This document shows positions 8,886 to 15,286 of a stretch of 64,000 nucleotides of DNA, one piece after another. The translations under genes were made by a program, and so were the position numbers. The notes beneath the pieces were generated by a model, which saw nothing but the letters and a program-made list of their open reading frames with translations, was not told where the DNA came from and did no database searches. Location of the stretch: positions 124,001 through 188,000 of the forward strand of contig AGIQ01000006.1 in NCBI GenBank assembly GCA_000230935.2. The letters are read 5' to 3'. Within the stretch, counting starts at the first letter, position 1. Each line of letters begins with the position of its first letter. Origin of the DNA: Mycolicibacterium rhodesiae JS60. Lineage in GTDB: Bacteria > Actinomycetota > Actinomycetes > Mycobacteriales > Mycobacteriaceae.

Positions 8886-9296
8886 ATGCAGTCCAAGCGC
8901 CGAATACTTCTGGCAGCACTCGCCGTCAGCGTCGGTGGCGGTCTATCGGTCGGAGCCGGAACCGCACACGCAGACGACGTCCTACCCGGACTCACCTGCG
9001 ACGAGCAATTCTTGAGTACAAACTGCACCAACACCACCAACACCGATTACACGGTTCTCCAGACAAGAGAGTGCGCGGGCGGTTCGTATTCCACTTCCTA
9101 CAACGGGGGTACGGCCGACAACCCGGCCATGTACTACACCACCCATACTGTGGATCCCACTGTCGAGTACGTCAGAGTTTTTGTGCCCGCAAACAACACC
9201 GGATCCGGACCGCGAAGCTCGTGCGAACTCGAAACCGAACGCTTTTACTATTCCGTCGAACCGCCCGTGCCGGGGCCCCCACCGCCGCCGAGCTGA
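8886..9296 (+). CDS. Secreted protein with Cys pairs and proline-rich tail
   Basis: A 136-residue protein with a clear signal peptide (MQSKRRILLAALAVSVGG, then a THA/DD cleavage site), four or more cysteines and a tail ending PPVPGPPPPPS. GGAAGGA lies 6 bp before the ATG. The mature domain is Thr/Asn/Tyr-rich, as in small mycobacterial cell-wall proteins, but I cannot name a family. It lies between paralogue B and a small membrane-protein gene on the same strand. Confidence 0.7.
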   Translation: MQSKRRILLAALAVSVGGGLSVGAGTAHADDVLPGLTCDEQFLSTNCTNTTNTDYTVLQTRECAGGSYSTSYNGGTADNPAMYYTTHTVDPTVEYVRVFVPANNTGSGPRSSCELETERFYYSVEPPVPGPPPPPS

Positions 9297-9327
9297 CCAT
9301 GCACCCCAAGCCCCGACTTCAACACCC

Positions 9328-9609
9328 ATGAGCACCAACCACCCCGCAAGTGCCACGGGACAACCGATGAGCATTTCGACCAACACGCTCGCCATCGTCA
9401 CGCTCATGCTTGGCCTGATTGGCCTGATGGCGCCGCCGTTCGCACTTATCGCGGTGCCGTTCGGACATATTTCCCTTAAGCAGATTCGACGGACAGGAGA
9501 GCGCGGCCGCGGCATGGCGAAGGCCGGTCTGATTATCGGCTACTTCTACGTCGCCGTTGTAGTCATAGCCGTTCTCATCGTGGTCCCGTCTGTTCTATTG
9601 CGCAACTAG
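9328..9609 (+). CDS. Small membrane protein, DUF4190-like
   Basis: A 93-residue protein with two transmembrane segments (LAIVTLMLGLIGLMAPPFAL and LIIGYFYVAVVVIAVLIVV) joined by a loop with GHISLKQIRRTGERGRGMAKAG. This is the DUF4190 pattern (GxxxLxQIRRTGExGRGxAxAG). Start 9328 is chosen because the open frame upstream is unlike protein and contains no membrane segment. DUF4190 proteins are small inner-membrane proteins of unknown role. It follows the secreted-protein gene by 31 bp. Confidence 0.7.
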   Translation: MSTNHPASATGQPMSISTNTLAIVTLMLGLIGLMAPPFALIAVPFGHISLKQIRRTGERGRGMAKAGLIIGYFYVAVVVIAVLIVVPSVLLRN

Positions 9610-9639
9610 AGCGTCGATACGGCTTGGGTCTGTCAATGA
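9610..9639 (+). pseudogene. Third, 3'-end-only copy of the AWVC secreted-protein gene
   Basis: These bases read SVDTAWVCQ and a stop, and match the 3' end of 8395-8727 (SVETAWVCQ stop) in both DNA and peptide, including the following TGACCC. Nothing upstream belongs to that gene. The fragment points to recombination or deletion between duplicated copies. Confidence 0.55.
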
Positions 9640-9702
9640 CCCTGTACTGGTCAAATGACGGTTGTCCAAGCGTCTACGTACATCGATAAGAGAGGAGTAC
9701 GC

Positions 9703-10053
9703 ATGGCACGCCCAGATCCGGCACCGTCCGGCGCAGATGATTCAGCCCCACCCGAGCCGGGCGCCAACTGCGGGGCACGTCGCTATGCGGCTGCGGTCAT
9801 CGCTTTCGTATTGGTCGCTTTCGAGGTAGTCGCCGGATTCTCTAAGATTATGGACGCAAATGAATTCGTGTGGGGCTCCAGCGCGTATTGGTATTCGATG
9901 GGAGTTCTCAATTTCGGCTTTGCCGGCCTGTTGGTGTGGGGCGGAATCGCCACTTTAGGTGGCAGTACCAACAAATTCTCGCCCTCGCGGCGAGGGCGGT
10001 GGCCATCAATGTGGTTGTCGCCAAGTACGCCGCATCACGGGATCTTTAACTAG
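9703..10053 (+). CDS. Small membrane protein, probably frameshifted at its 3' end
   Basis: A 116-residue reading frame with GAGAGGAG before ATG 9703, a polar N-terminus and two hydrophobic segments (YAAAVIAFVLVAFEVVAG and a second around GVLNFGFAGLLVWGG). After about 9965 the frame turns into a Ser/Arg/Trp-rich sequence. The neighbouring frame reads LAARAVAINVVVAKYAASRDL and stops at TAA 10047-10049, much more like a membrane-protein end. A one-base indel near 9960-9975 would explain both. IS1380 insertion occurred at the stop region. Function unknown. Confidence 0.55.
   Translation: MARPDPAPSGADDSAPPEPGANCGARRYAAAVIAFVLVAFEVVAGFSKIMDANEFVWGSSAYWYSMGVLNFGFAGLLVWGGIATLGGSTNKFSPSRRGRWPSMWLSPSTPHHGIFN
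10050..10053. repeat. Target-site duplication CTAG, left copy
   Basis: CTAG immediately outside the left inverted repeat of the IS; the same four bases follow the right repeat at 11740-11743. Four-base duplications fit the IS1380 family. Confidence 0.75.
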
Positions 10054-11739
10054 CCTCGATTTTTCGTCCGGGGTGTTGTGGGCGGCGCGTGGTGGCGGGG
10101 TGGGCCCGTGAGCCGGTTTCGGCCGGGTCGGGGCATGTTGGGTTGTCCCGTGTCGCCGGGTGGTCGGGCTTTCCCAAGTGCCAGTGGGTCTTTCGTGTTC
10201 GGCGGTCAGGTGGTCCAGGGATCAAGTGAAGGCGGTGCGGATGCGTTGCCAGGCGGTCGTGATCGCTGGTGCCCATCGCCAGGTGGCGTCGATGCGTAGT
10301 CGGAGTTGGCGGGCGCCGCGGGTGATGCGGGCGGCGACGTGCAGGACCCGGTAGCGGAAGGTGGCGATCTCGGCGCGGGCCAGGCCGGGCTGGCCGGTGA
10401 ATCCGATGAGCCGGGTCCAGGTGACCAGATCGGCGGCGGCCAGAACGATTTCCAGCCAGGCGGCGTTGGCCCAGAAGGAGTGGCACGGCAGGTTGCGCAG
10501 TCCGGTGGCTTTGAGTTCGCGGATGCGATCTTCGACGCGGGCGTGCTGGCGATGGCGTAGTTCCAGGCCGGCGACTTGGCCGGGCACGACACCGGGTGCG
10601 GTATCGGTGATGAACGCCGTCACCCGCATCCCGTCGGCGTCGGTGAACCGCAACTGGGCTCCGGGGTGGGGTCGTTCCTTGCGCAGGATCAGCCTCGTGC
10701 CGGTCGGCCAGGAGGCCAGGTTGACCAGGTCGGTGGCCTCGGCGACCCAGGCGCCATCGCGGATGCCGCCGCCGGAGTCGATCGCCGGGTACCAGGCGTC
10801 GCCGATGTTGAGGGTGTCCACCGCGTCCTGCACGCGGGTGTCGACGGGGTAGCCGAAGGAGAATCCCACCCCCGTGGTGCGGCACGCGTCGGCGAACCGG
10901 TGGGTGGCCCCGGCGGTGTCGCAGCGCACCAGCACCCGGGTCGTGGCGGGATCGTCGGGGTCGGGCCGCGACGCCGCGGGCAGGGACGCCAGCGCCCGTT
11001 CCAGGACGATGACGTGGTCACTGGCGGTGTTGGAGCCGGCGTTGCCGCTGCGCAGCAGCCCGGCCAGGGCTTCCCCACCGGCGATCTCCGGGCGGTCCAG
11101 GAACGCCAGCAGCGGGTGAAGACCGAACGTCTTCTTCCAGGTCGGGGTTGCGCCGGCTTTGTTGTCGGAGTGGTCGATCACCAGCGTGGCGTCGATGTCG
11201 ATGTGCAGCCAGTCCCCGGCAGCGGGGGCGGCTCCGCCCTGCCAGGCCGCCGACCGCGCAGCATCGCGCGCGGCCCGCACCCCGGGCAGGTGGGCGGCGT
11301 CGATCCGCTCATCGACCAGCCGCCACATCGTGGTCGTCGAGGCCTTCGCCCCGAACACGTGCTCGCGGTCGCCGCACAGTTGCCCGACCCCGTCGATGCA
11401 GTCCGCCCCGTCAGCGACCGCGGCCGCCAGATCGGCGAACACCTCCCCGGGGGCATACACCCACGGGCCCCGGTAAGTGTCGGCCAACGCGGCGGTGACC
11501 TGCGCCGACAGGCCGGTCCGGTCGGCCAGTTCGCGCAGCATGCCCATCCCGGCATGCGACACGACGCCATGGCCGTCGGCGGACACTTTCACCCGAGATG
11601 CGACCGCGATATCCTTCACTTGCGAAGTGCCTTCCCGCTGGAACGATTGAACCCTGAAGAAGTCCAATTATTCCTTGTAGGACAGGCACTTTCGCGTATC
11701 TACACACCGCTCCACGCGACATTCCGCGAAAAATCCGGG
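10054..11739 (-). mobile_element. Complete IS1380-family insertion sequence, 1686 bp
   Basis: Bounded by imperfect inverted repeats: left CCTCGATTTTTCG and right, read inward, CCCGGATTTTTCG (11 of 13 identical), flanked by CTAG duplications. One transposase gene fills it. The intact ends, intact transposase and perfect duplication suggest a recent insertion, placed between the small membrane-protein gene and the HEPN-like gene. Confidence 0.85.
10222..11619 (-). CDS. IS1380-family transposase
   Basis: A 465-residue transposase. Start GTG 11619 (VKDIAVASRVKVSADG) is chosen because AAGG lies a few bases upstream and the longer frame from 11667 begins with unrelated residues. It has the family DDE-type features: DIDATLVIDHSDNKAGA near residue 160, then a Lys-rich TWKKTFGLHPLLAFLDR, a GLLRSGNAGSN segment and a C-terminal region with RHRQHARVEDRIRELKATG, where the conserved Glu lies. 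No frameshift is seen, so it is probably active. Confidence 0.85.
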   Translation of the reverse strand: MKDIAVASRVKVSADGHGVVSHAGMGMLRELADRTGLSAQVTAALADTYRGPWVYAPGEVFADLAAAVADGADCIDGVGQLCGDREHVFGAKASTTTMWRLVDERIDAAHLPGVRAARDAARSAAWQGGAAPAAGDWLHIDIDATLVIDHSDNKAGATPTWKKTFGLHPLLAFLDRPEIAGGEALAGLLRSGNAGSNTASDHVIVLERALASLPAASRPDPDDPATTRVLVRCDTAGATHRFADACRTTGVGFSFGYPVDTRVQDAVDTLNIGDAWYPAIDSGGGIRDGAWVAEATDLVNLASWPTGTRLILRKERPHPGAQLRFTDADGMRVTAFITDTAPGVVPGQVAGLELRHRQHARVEDRIRELKATGLRNLPCHSFWANAAWLEIVLAAADLVTWTRLIGFTGQPGLARAEIATFRYRVLHVAARITRGARQLRLRIDATWRWAPAITTAWQRIRTAFT

Positions 11740-11743
11740 CTAG
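11740..11743. repeat. Target-site duplication CTAG, right copy
   Basis: Second copy of CTAG directly after the right end of the IS. Joining the flanks through one CTAG restores a TAA just upstream in the frame of the following gene, so that gene did not extend into the left flank. Confidence 0.75.
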
Positions 11744-11856
11744 AAGGCTTCATCGAGTGTCCCGTCGCGGTCTTGATCGTCGCGGAGGCGCTGCAACAGC
11801 GTTACCCAGCACACATTGCCGGACATCAGGTCGTCGTCACGCTGCCGCCCGTTGAT

Positions 11857-12759
11857 ATGAACGCCATGAACGTCGAGCGGCCGCCGTTGGAAGAGCCGGA
11901 ATGGCATTTCCGCGGGATCAGACTGCCTGCCAACGAAGTAGCGAGCGCGTACGCCGACGGTCCGTTGTGGGGTGAGGTGACTCACCGCGCCGGCGACGTA
12001 GGACTCCCGATGGCAGCAGAAGTAAAACGACTGAGGACCATAGTCGAGGCCGACACCGATGATGCCGGCGTGCGCATGCTCGCCGAGGACATCGCCCGCG
12101 GCGCCCCGGCCTGGTGGCAGTCCGTTGCCGCCTGGATCGAGGTGCTCTACCAACAGGACCTGTCACGGCTCGGCCCAACAGCGCCAGGCTGGCACTTCAA
12201 CGGAACAACGCTATGGACGCAGCTTGAAGGCGACGACGACGAGAACCAAGTGACTTTCCTGGCTGCCCAACCGGGTCGGTACGTTATGCCCCCGTACTCA
12301 CCTCTCACAGCCGGCAAGCTGAGGCACTGTATGAAAGCAGCGCAGAACCACGGAATGCCCTCCGCAGCATGGCTATTCCTGCGCGACGCCCGATCAATGT
12401 ATCTGGGCTACGACCACAGGCGGGCAGCCATCGACGCCGGTACCGCGGCCGAGGTTGGTGTCACCCAGATGATCACCACGCACCTGTCCAAGAAGGGCTT
12501 TGATGACACGGAGGTCGACCAGATACTCCACCGCCGCACGCTCGGACAGCTTTGCAGATATTGGCTGGATGAATGCGACGGCGCGCTCCCAGATCGTTAC
12601 CGCGAGAGACTCGTCGACGTTCGCAACGATGCAACACATATCAAGAGAAGCGTCGGCCGTACGCAGGCGAAAGACGCTATCGTCGTCGCCGCCGAGATCG
12701 TTGCCGCAGCAGATTCTCCAGATCTACGCCCTCCCGTCGAGGAGCAAGCGGCGACATAG
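11857..12759 (+). CDS. Hypothetical protein with HEPN-like C-terminal motif
   Basis: About 300 residues. The start is uncertain: ATG 11857 is the first ATG in frame after the IS, but coding-like sequence extends back to the IS edge, so a native start may lie between 11743 and 11857 or the 5' end may be damaged. The middle is Trp-rich. The C-terminus has DVRNDATHIKRS, an R-x4-H arrangement typical of HEPN domains, preceded by a Leu-rich helix and followed by another. HEPN proteins are often RNases or nucleic-acid-binding partners. No nucleotidyltransferase partner is adjacent. Function unknown. Confidence 0.6.
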   Translation: MNAMNVERPPLEEPEWHFRGIRLPANEVASAYADGPLWGEVTHRAGDVGLPMAAEVKRLRTIVEADTDDAGVRMLAEDIARGAPAWWQSVAAWIEVLYQQDLSRLGPTAPGWHFNGTTLWTQLEGDDDENQVTFLAAQPGRYVMPPYSPLTAGKLRHCMKAAQNHGMPSAAWLFLRDARSMYLGYDHRRAAIDAGTAAEVGVTQMITTHLSKKGFDDTEVDQILHRRTLGQLCRYWLDECDGALPDRYRERLVDVRNDATHIKRSVGRTQAKDAIVVAAEIVAAADSPDLRPPVEEQAAT

Positions 12760-12763
12760 GCGT

Positions 12764-12793
12764 GTAGGAAATGCAGCGATTCGTGAGACAAAC
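12764..12793 (+). repeat. 30-bp direct repeat, copy 1
   Basis: Begins GTAGGAAATG and ends ATTCGTGAGACAAAC; 28 of 30 bases match 14005-14034. It starts 5 bp after the HEPN-like gene. A GTGAGACAAACCGG variant lies between the two copies at about 12916. Confidence 0.6.
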
Positions 12794-12874
12794 GTAGGCG
12801 ACATCGCCGCGAGACAGCCTGCACGACCACATGTCAGCGGGTCACGCAGATGTCGCCGAAGGCGAGAACCACGG

Positions 12875-12884
12875 GTGTAGGTTC
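12875..12884 (+). promoter_or_regulatory. GTGTAGGTTC element, copy
   Basis: A 10-bp motif that also occurs at 14107-14116 and 48421-48430 (reverse orientation) and, one base changed, at 4469-4478, each time within about 80 bp of a GTGAGAC-type sequence. TG-TAGGTT resembles an extended -10 box. Confidence 0.35.
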
Positions 12885-12990
12885 TGCGGCCCCCAATCAC
12901 ACGGCGTCGCGGTTCCGTGAGACAAACCGGTCCGCGGTTTGCAGTCATCCATCACCCAGGTCAATCGCAGCCCGTGGCGTCGTTGAGGAT

Positions 12991-13782
12991 CTACCTGGAC
13001 CAGGCCTTCGGAACCGCAAGCAAGGTGCAGCTTCCTCGGGCAACGATTTCGCCGTTTGCGTAGCCGACGGATGGTCGGCCGAAGTCGCGGAATGGCTTGG
13101 CTTCGTCGCCACTGGCGTACTGGACGCGGGACAAGGTGCGTCGACCCTGTGTTGGCTGTGGGCTGGGTGCACCCACGTCTATCGAGTCACCGGAGGCACT
13201 GACGACGACGACCCTGGAGCTCGGCTTCTTGTCGTGGTCGGTATACGGGAAGACCCAGCCGCTCAGTGTGCCTCTTTCCAGAGTGGGGGTCGGCACTGTC
13301 CTCTGCATGCCGAACCGTCTTTGCTTGGGTGGGGTTGGCCCCCTAATTTCCCAGTCGAGCGTCTCTTGCTTCGACGCGTCGACGGTGGCGGCGCACATTC
13401 GCGACATCGCTTCGTTGGCGTCATCGACTGCCCAAGCGGGTCGGGACAATTCGAAGGTGATCACGATCAGGGGGCCGAACGGAAGCCGGGGTCCCAGTCC
13501 GCCGTGCCACAAGCCTTTGGCGCCTATGTAGGCAGCGATTTGGCCGGAGTTGGTGAAGCCGTCGGCGGTAAGGCGATCCACGACGGCGGATGCGTTCTTC
13601 TCCATCTTCTTCCACTCGCACGGGGTGCAGACGGAGCCTGAGCCGCCTGGCCGTACTCCGCCGATATGTAGGTCGTGGACGGCGTCGCGGTAGCCGCTGG
13701 AATGGACGTTGCAGATCGGGTTGCGGCAGGAGGTGCACCGGGCGTACGCCCTTGATTGGCACTGATGGCAGTAGCTATCCAC
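12991..13782 (-). CDS. Hypothetical protein with N-terminal zinc-binding Cys/His cluster
   Basis: A 263-residue protein. The first ~60 residues hold CHQCxxRAxxRC, CRNPIC, several histidines and later CTPC, a pattern like B-box or other double-zinc modules. The rest (two ~100-residue segments with GPLIVITFELSRPAW and SRVVVVSASGDSIDVG) has no family I recognise. The gene is isolated on the minus strand between the two copies of a 28/30-identical direct repeat, so it may be a separately acquired cassette. Its start ATG at 13782 has no strong Shine-Dalgarno. Confidence 0.65.
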   Translation of the reverse strand: MDSYCHQCQSRAYARCTSCRNPICNVHSSGYRDAVHDLHIGGVRPGGSGSVCTPCEWKKMEKNASAVVDRLTADGFTNSGQIAAYIGAKGLWHGGLGPRLPFGPLIVITFELSRPAWAVDDANEAMSRMCAATVDASKQETLDWEIRGPTPPKQRRFGMQRTVPTPTLERGTLSGWVFPYTDHDKKPSSRVVVVSASGDSIDVGAPSPQPTQGRRTLSRVQYASGDEAKPFRDFGRPSVGYANGEIVARGSCTLLAVPKAWSR

Positions 13783-14102
13783 TCCGCGACGATACTGTTC
13801 GGGACCCTGCCCCGCTGCTCGTTTCGTTCCAAGCAGATGCGGCGATTCTCACGCCTGGCGGAATCTCAGCAACGATGGCCGAGCGATGACAGGTCCGCCA
13901 AGTTATGTGGATAACGGCGTCCTCACACGAGTTTCGACGGCACCGCCGTGCGGTGTGTTCGGTGGCGACATCACCATTGCGTCGGCTGACGGCAACGCGG
14001 TGCCGTAGGAAATGAAGCAATTCGTGAGACAAACCGGCCTCCGGTCGTCGTGAGACGACATCGAAAAGTGCAGGCCGCGACGGTCACGGGTTGCCATCAG
14101 CA
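13783..14102. other. Intergenic stretch with repeat sequences, no gene seen
   Basis: About 320 bp upstream of the zinc-binding gene. It holds a weak variant of the dispersed 13-bp element (GATGACAGGTCCG at 13885-13897), the second 30-bp direct repeat and a GTGAGACGAC variant at about 14051. The only frame starting at the repeat is 12 codons long. Confidence 0.4.
14005..14034 (+). repeat. 30-bp direct repeat, copy 2
   Basis: Same as 12764-12793 except C to A and G to A. In both copies an ATG inside the repeat opens a very short frame beginning M-Q/K-R/Q-F-V-R-Q-T; the changes are non-synonymous, so conservation is probably at the DNA level. Confidence 0.6.
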
Positions 14103-14243
14103 GTGCGAACCTACACCGACAGCCCCGAGGCCCGCGAAATGCTCACCGGCGCAACACGTGACCTCGCCATCGACATGCTCGCCGAGATCGATCTCGACGA
14201 GCTGACTGAGGATGAGGCGAAGAAACTGCGGGCCCGTCTTTGA
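14103..14243 (+). CDS. Possible 46-residue small protein
   Basis: A GTG-started frame reading VRTYTDSPEAREMLTGA followed by an acidic helix LAEIDLDELTEDEAKKLRARL. Composition and codon use look coding, and such short acidic C-terminal helices are common in actinobacterial plasmid and phage proteins. No good Shine-Dalgarno is visible and the start overlaps a GAACCTACAC element, so the start is uncertain. Confidence 0.4.
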   Translation: MRTYTDSPEAREMLTGATRDLAIDMLAEIDLDELTEDEAKKLRARL

Positions 14244-14365
14244 TCGGATTTCTGCGCGACACGCTGCCGAAGGACGGCCACCAGTGCCGTATGAGGAGAG
14301 CCTGGCCGCAGAAATCGATCGCCGCCGCAGGCAGCGCGGGCTGGAGCCGGGTGAGCGCTAGCGGT

Positions 14366-14371
14366 CATACT
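14366..14371 (+). promoter_or_regulatory. Putative -10 box CATACT for a leaderless gene
   Basis: CATACT lies 7 bp before ATG 14379, the spacing expected if transcription begins at the start codon. There is no Shine-Dalgarno before that ATG. Confidence 0.4.
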
Positions 14372-14378
14372 GGCAGCC

Positions 14379-14543
14379 ATGGCAGAAGCAGCCCACCCGC
14401 CCTCACCCGCGCAGCCGATAACGCAGTTCCTGAGTCAGCAGGCACAGCCCCTTACTCAGGCATTGCACCAGCAGGCGCAGCCGATCGAGCACGCCTTCCA
14501 AGGAATGCAGATCGCCCAACAGCTCTACCCCAGCGACGAGTGA
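14379..14543 (+). CDS. Small Gln-rich protein, 54 residues
   Basis: The frame reads MAEAAHPPSPAQP followed by repeated Q-Q-A-Q-P motifs (LSQQAQPLTQALHQQAQPIE) and ends YPSDE. Proline- and glutamine-rich amphipathic repeats recall the linker region of PPE proteins, as in the PPE gene of this window, but the similarity is only compositional. It is probably leaderless. Function unknown. Confidence 0.5.
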   Translation: MAEAAHPPSPAQPITQFLSQQAQPLTQALHQQAQPIEHAFQGMQIAQQLYPSDE

Positions 14544-14661
14544 GCCGCGCGGCAGCGACGAGCGCAGCGCCCCAACACTTTCGGCAATCCCGGGTGCCGT
14601 AGACCTCCGCAGACAGATCCGAACCCAAGTCGAGTGGCTGCGCGCGTGGGAGCCCCAGGTT

Positions 14662-14991
14662 TTAGCCGGGCGCCTGGGTGCAGTAAGTGCCGCGGGCAGC
14701 GCTCACCAGGGCGGCGGCCTGATCCGGGCTCGCCCCGTACTGGGCGGCGGTCTGGCTGATCACCGCGGGCGTTCCCTGGCCGGTGTACAACAGTCGGCAC
14801 GCCTGGCGGCCTGCCAGCAGCAGCTGGTCGTCATCGCCGGGGAAGGTGCCTCGAACCGAGTTCAAGAAGCTGTTGTCCTCCGACGTCAAGGGCAACGGCC
14901 ACGCCGCCGCCGGCGCCGCTGCGGCTCCCAACAGAATCCCTGCGGCGATCGCAGTCGTCATCAGAAGTGCCGCGCGCTTCCTCGTCGACAT
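14662..14991 (-). CDS. DUF732-domain secreted protein
   Basis: A 109-residue protein with a signal peptide (MSTRKRAALLMTTAIAAG, then APAAA cleavage) and a mature domain with FLNSVRGTFPGDDDQLL, QACRLLYTGQG and YCTQAPG. The two cysteines and overall length match the mycobacterial DUF732 family of small exported proteins. AGAAGG lies before the ATG. It starts 5 bp after the stop of the small upstream frame at 14997-15209 on the same strand, so the two are probably co-transcribed. Function unknown. Confidence 0.8.
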   Translation of the reverse strand: MSTRKRAALLMTTAIAAGILLGAAAAPAAAWPLPLTSEDNSFLNSVRGTFPGDDDQLLLAGRQACRLLYTGQGTPAVISQTAAQYGASPDQAAALVSAARGTYCTQAPG

Positions 14992-14996
14992 GTTGC

Positions 14997-15209
14997 CTAC
15001 CTTCTCGCGAACACCTCACGCGTCCGCGGCCACGTCGCCCACGTCGGTTCGCGGGCGCTCTTGGCCATCCTTGCACCTGTTTGCTGGCCAACGGCGTCCG
15101 CGCAGGCCTCAGTTTCAGCGGCGCACGCGTCGGCGGCCCGCTCGGCAGCGCGATCGGCCAGTGCGATCCACTCCGGCAACACGCCGATTACGCAGGTCAA
15201 CCGCATCCG
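14997..15209 (-). CDS. Possible small Ala-rich helical protein, 70 residues
   Basis: The frame from ATG 15209 reads MRLTCVIGVLPEWIALADRA followed by an Ala/Glu-rich helix and a basic end ARMAKSAREP. Third-position GC is high and the stop lies 5 bp before the DUF732 gene, both of which support coding. No Shine-Dalgarno or known domain is seen. It could be a regulator-sized protein or a chance frame. Confidence 0.45.
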   Translation of the reverse strand, partial: RMRLTCVIGVLPEWIALADRAAERAADACAAETEACADAVGQQTGARMAKSAREPTWATWPRTREVFARR

Positions 15210-15286
15210 GTAAGCTGACCGACGAGCGTTTGCCGCTGCCGGACGATGCACCCGCACGACGTGCAGCGTCACCTACGCAACCACCA

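Noticed and set aside
10576..11739. Long plus-strand open frame running through the IS into the HEPN-like gene
   Set aside because: The first part is antisense to the transposase and has shadow-type Gly/Arg composition; the IS boundary at 11739 shows the fused frame is an artefact.
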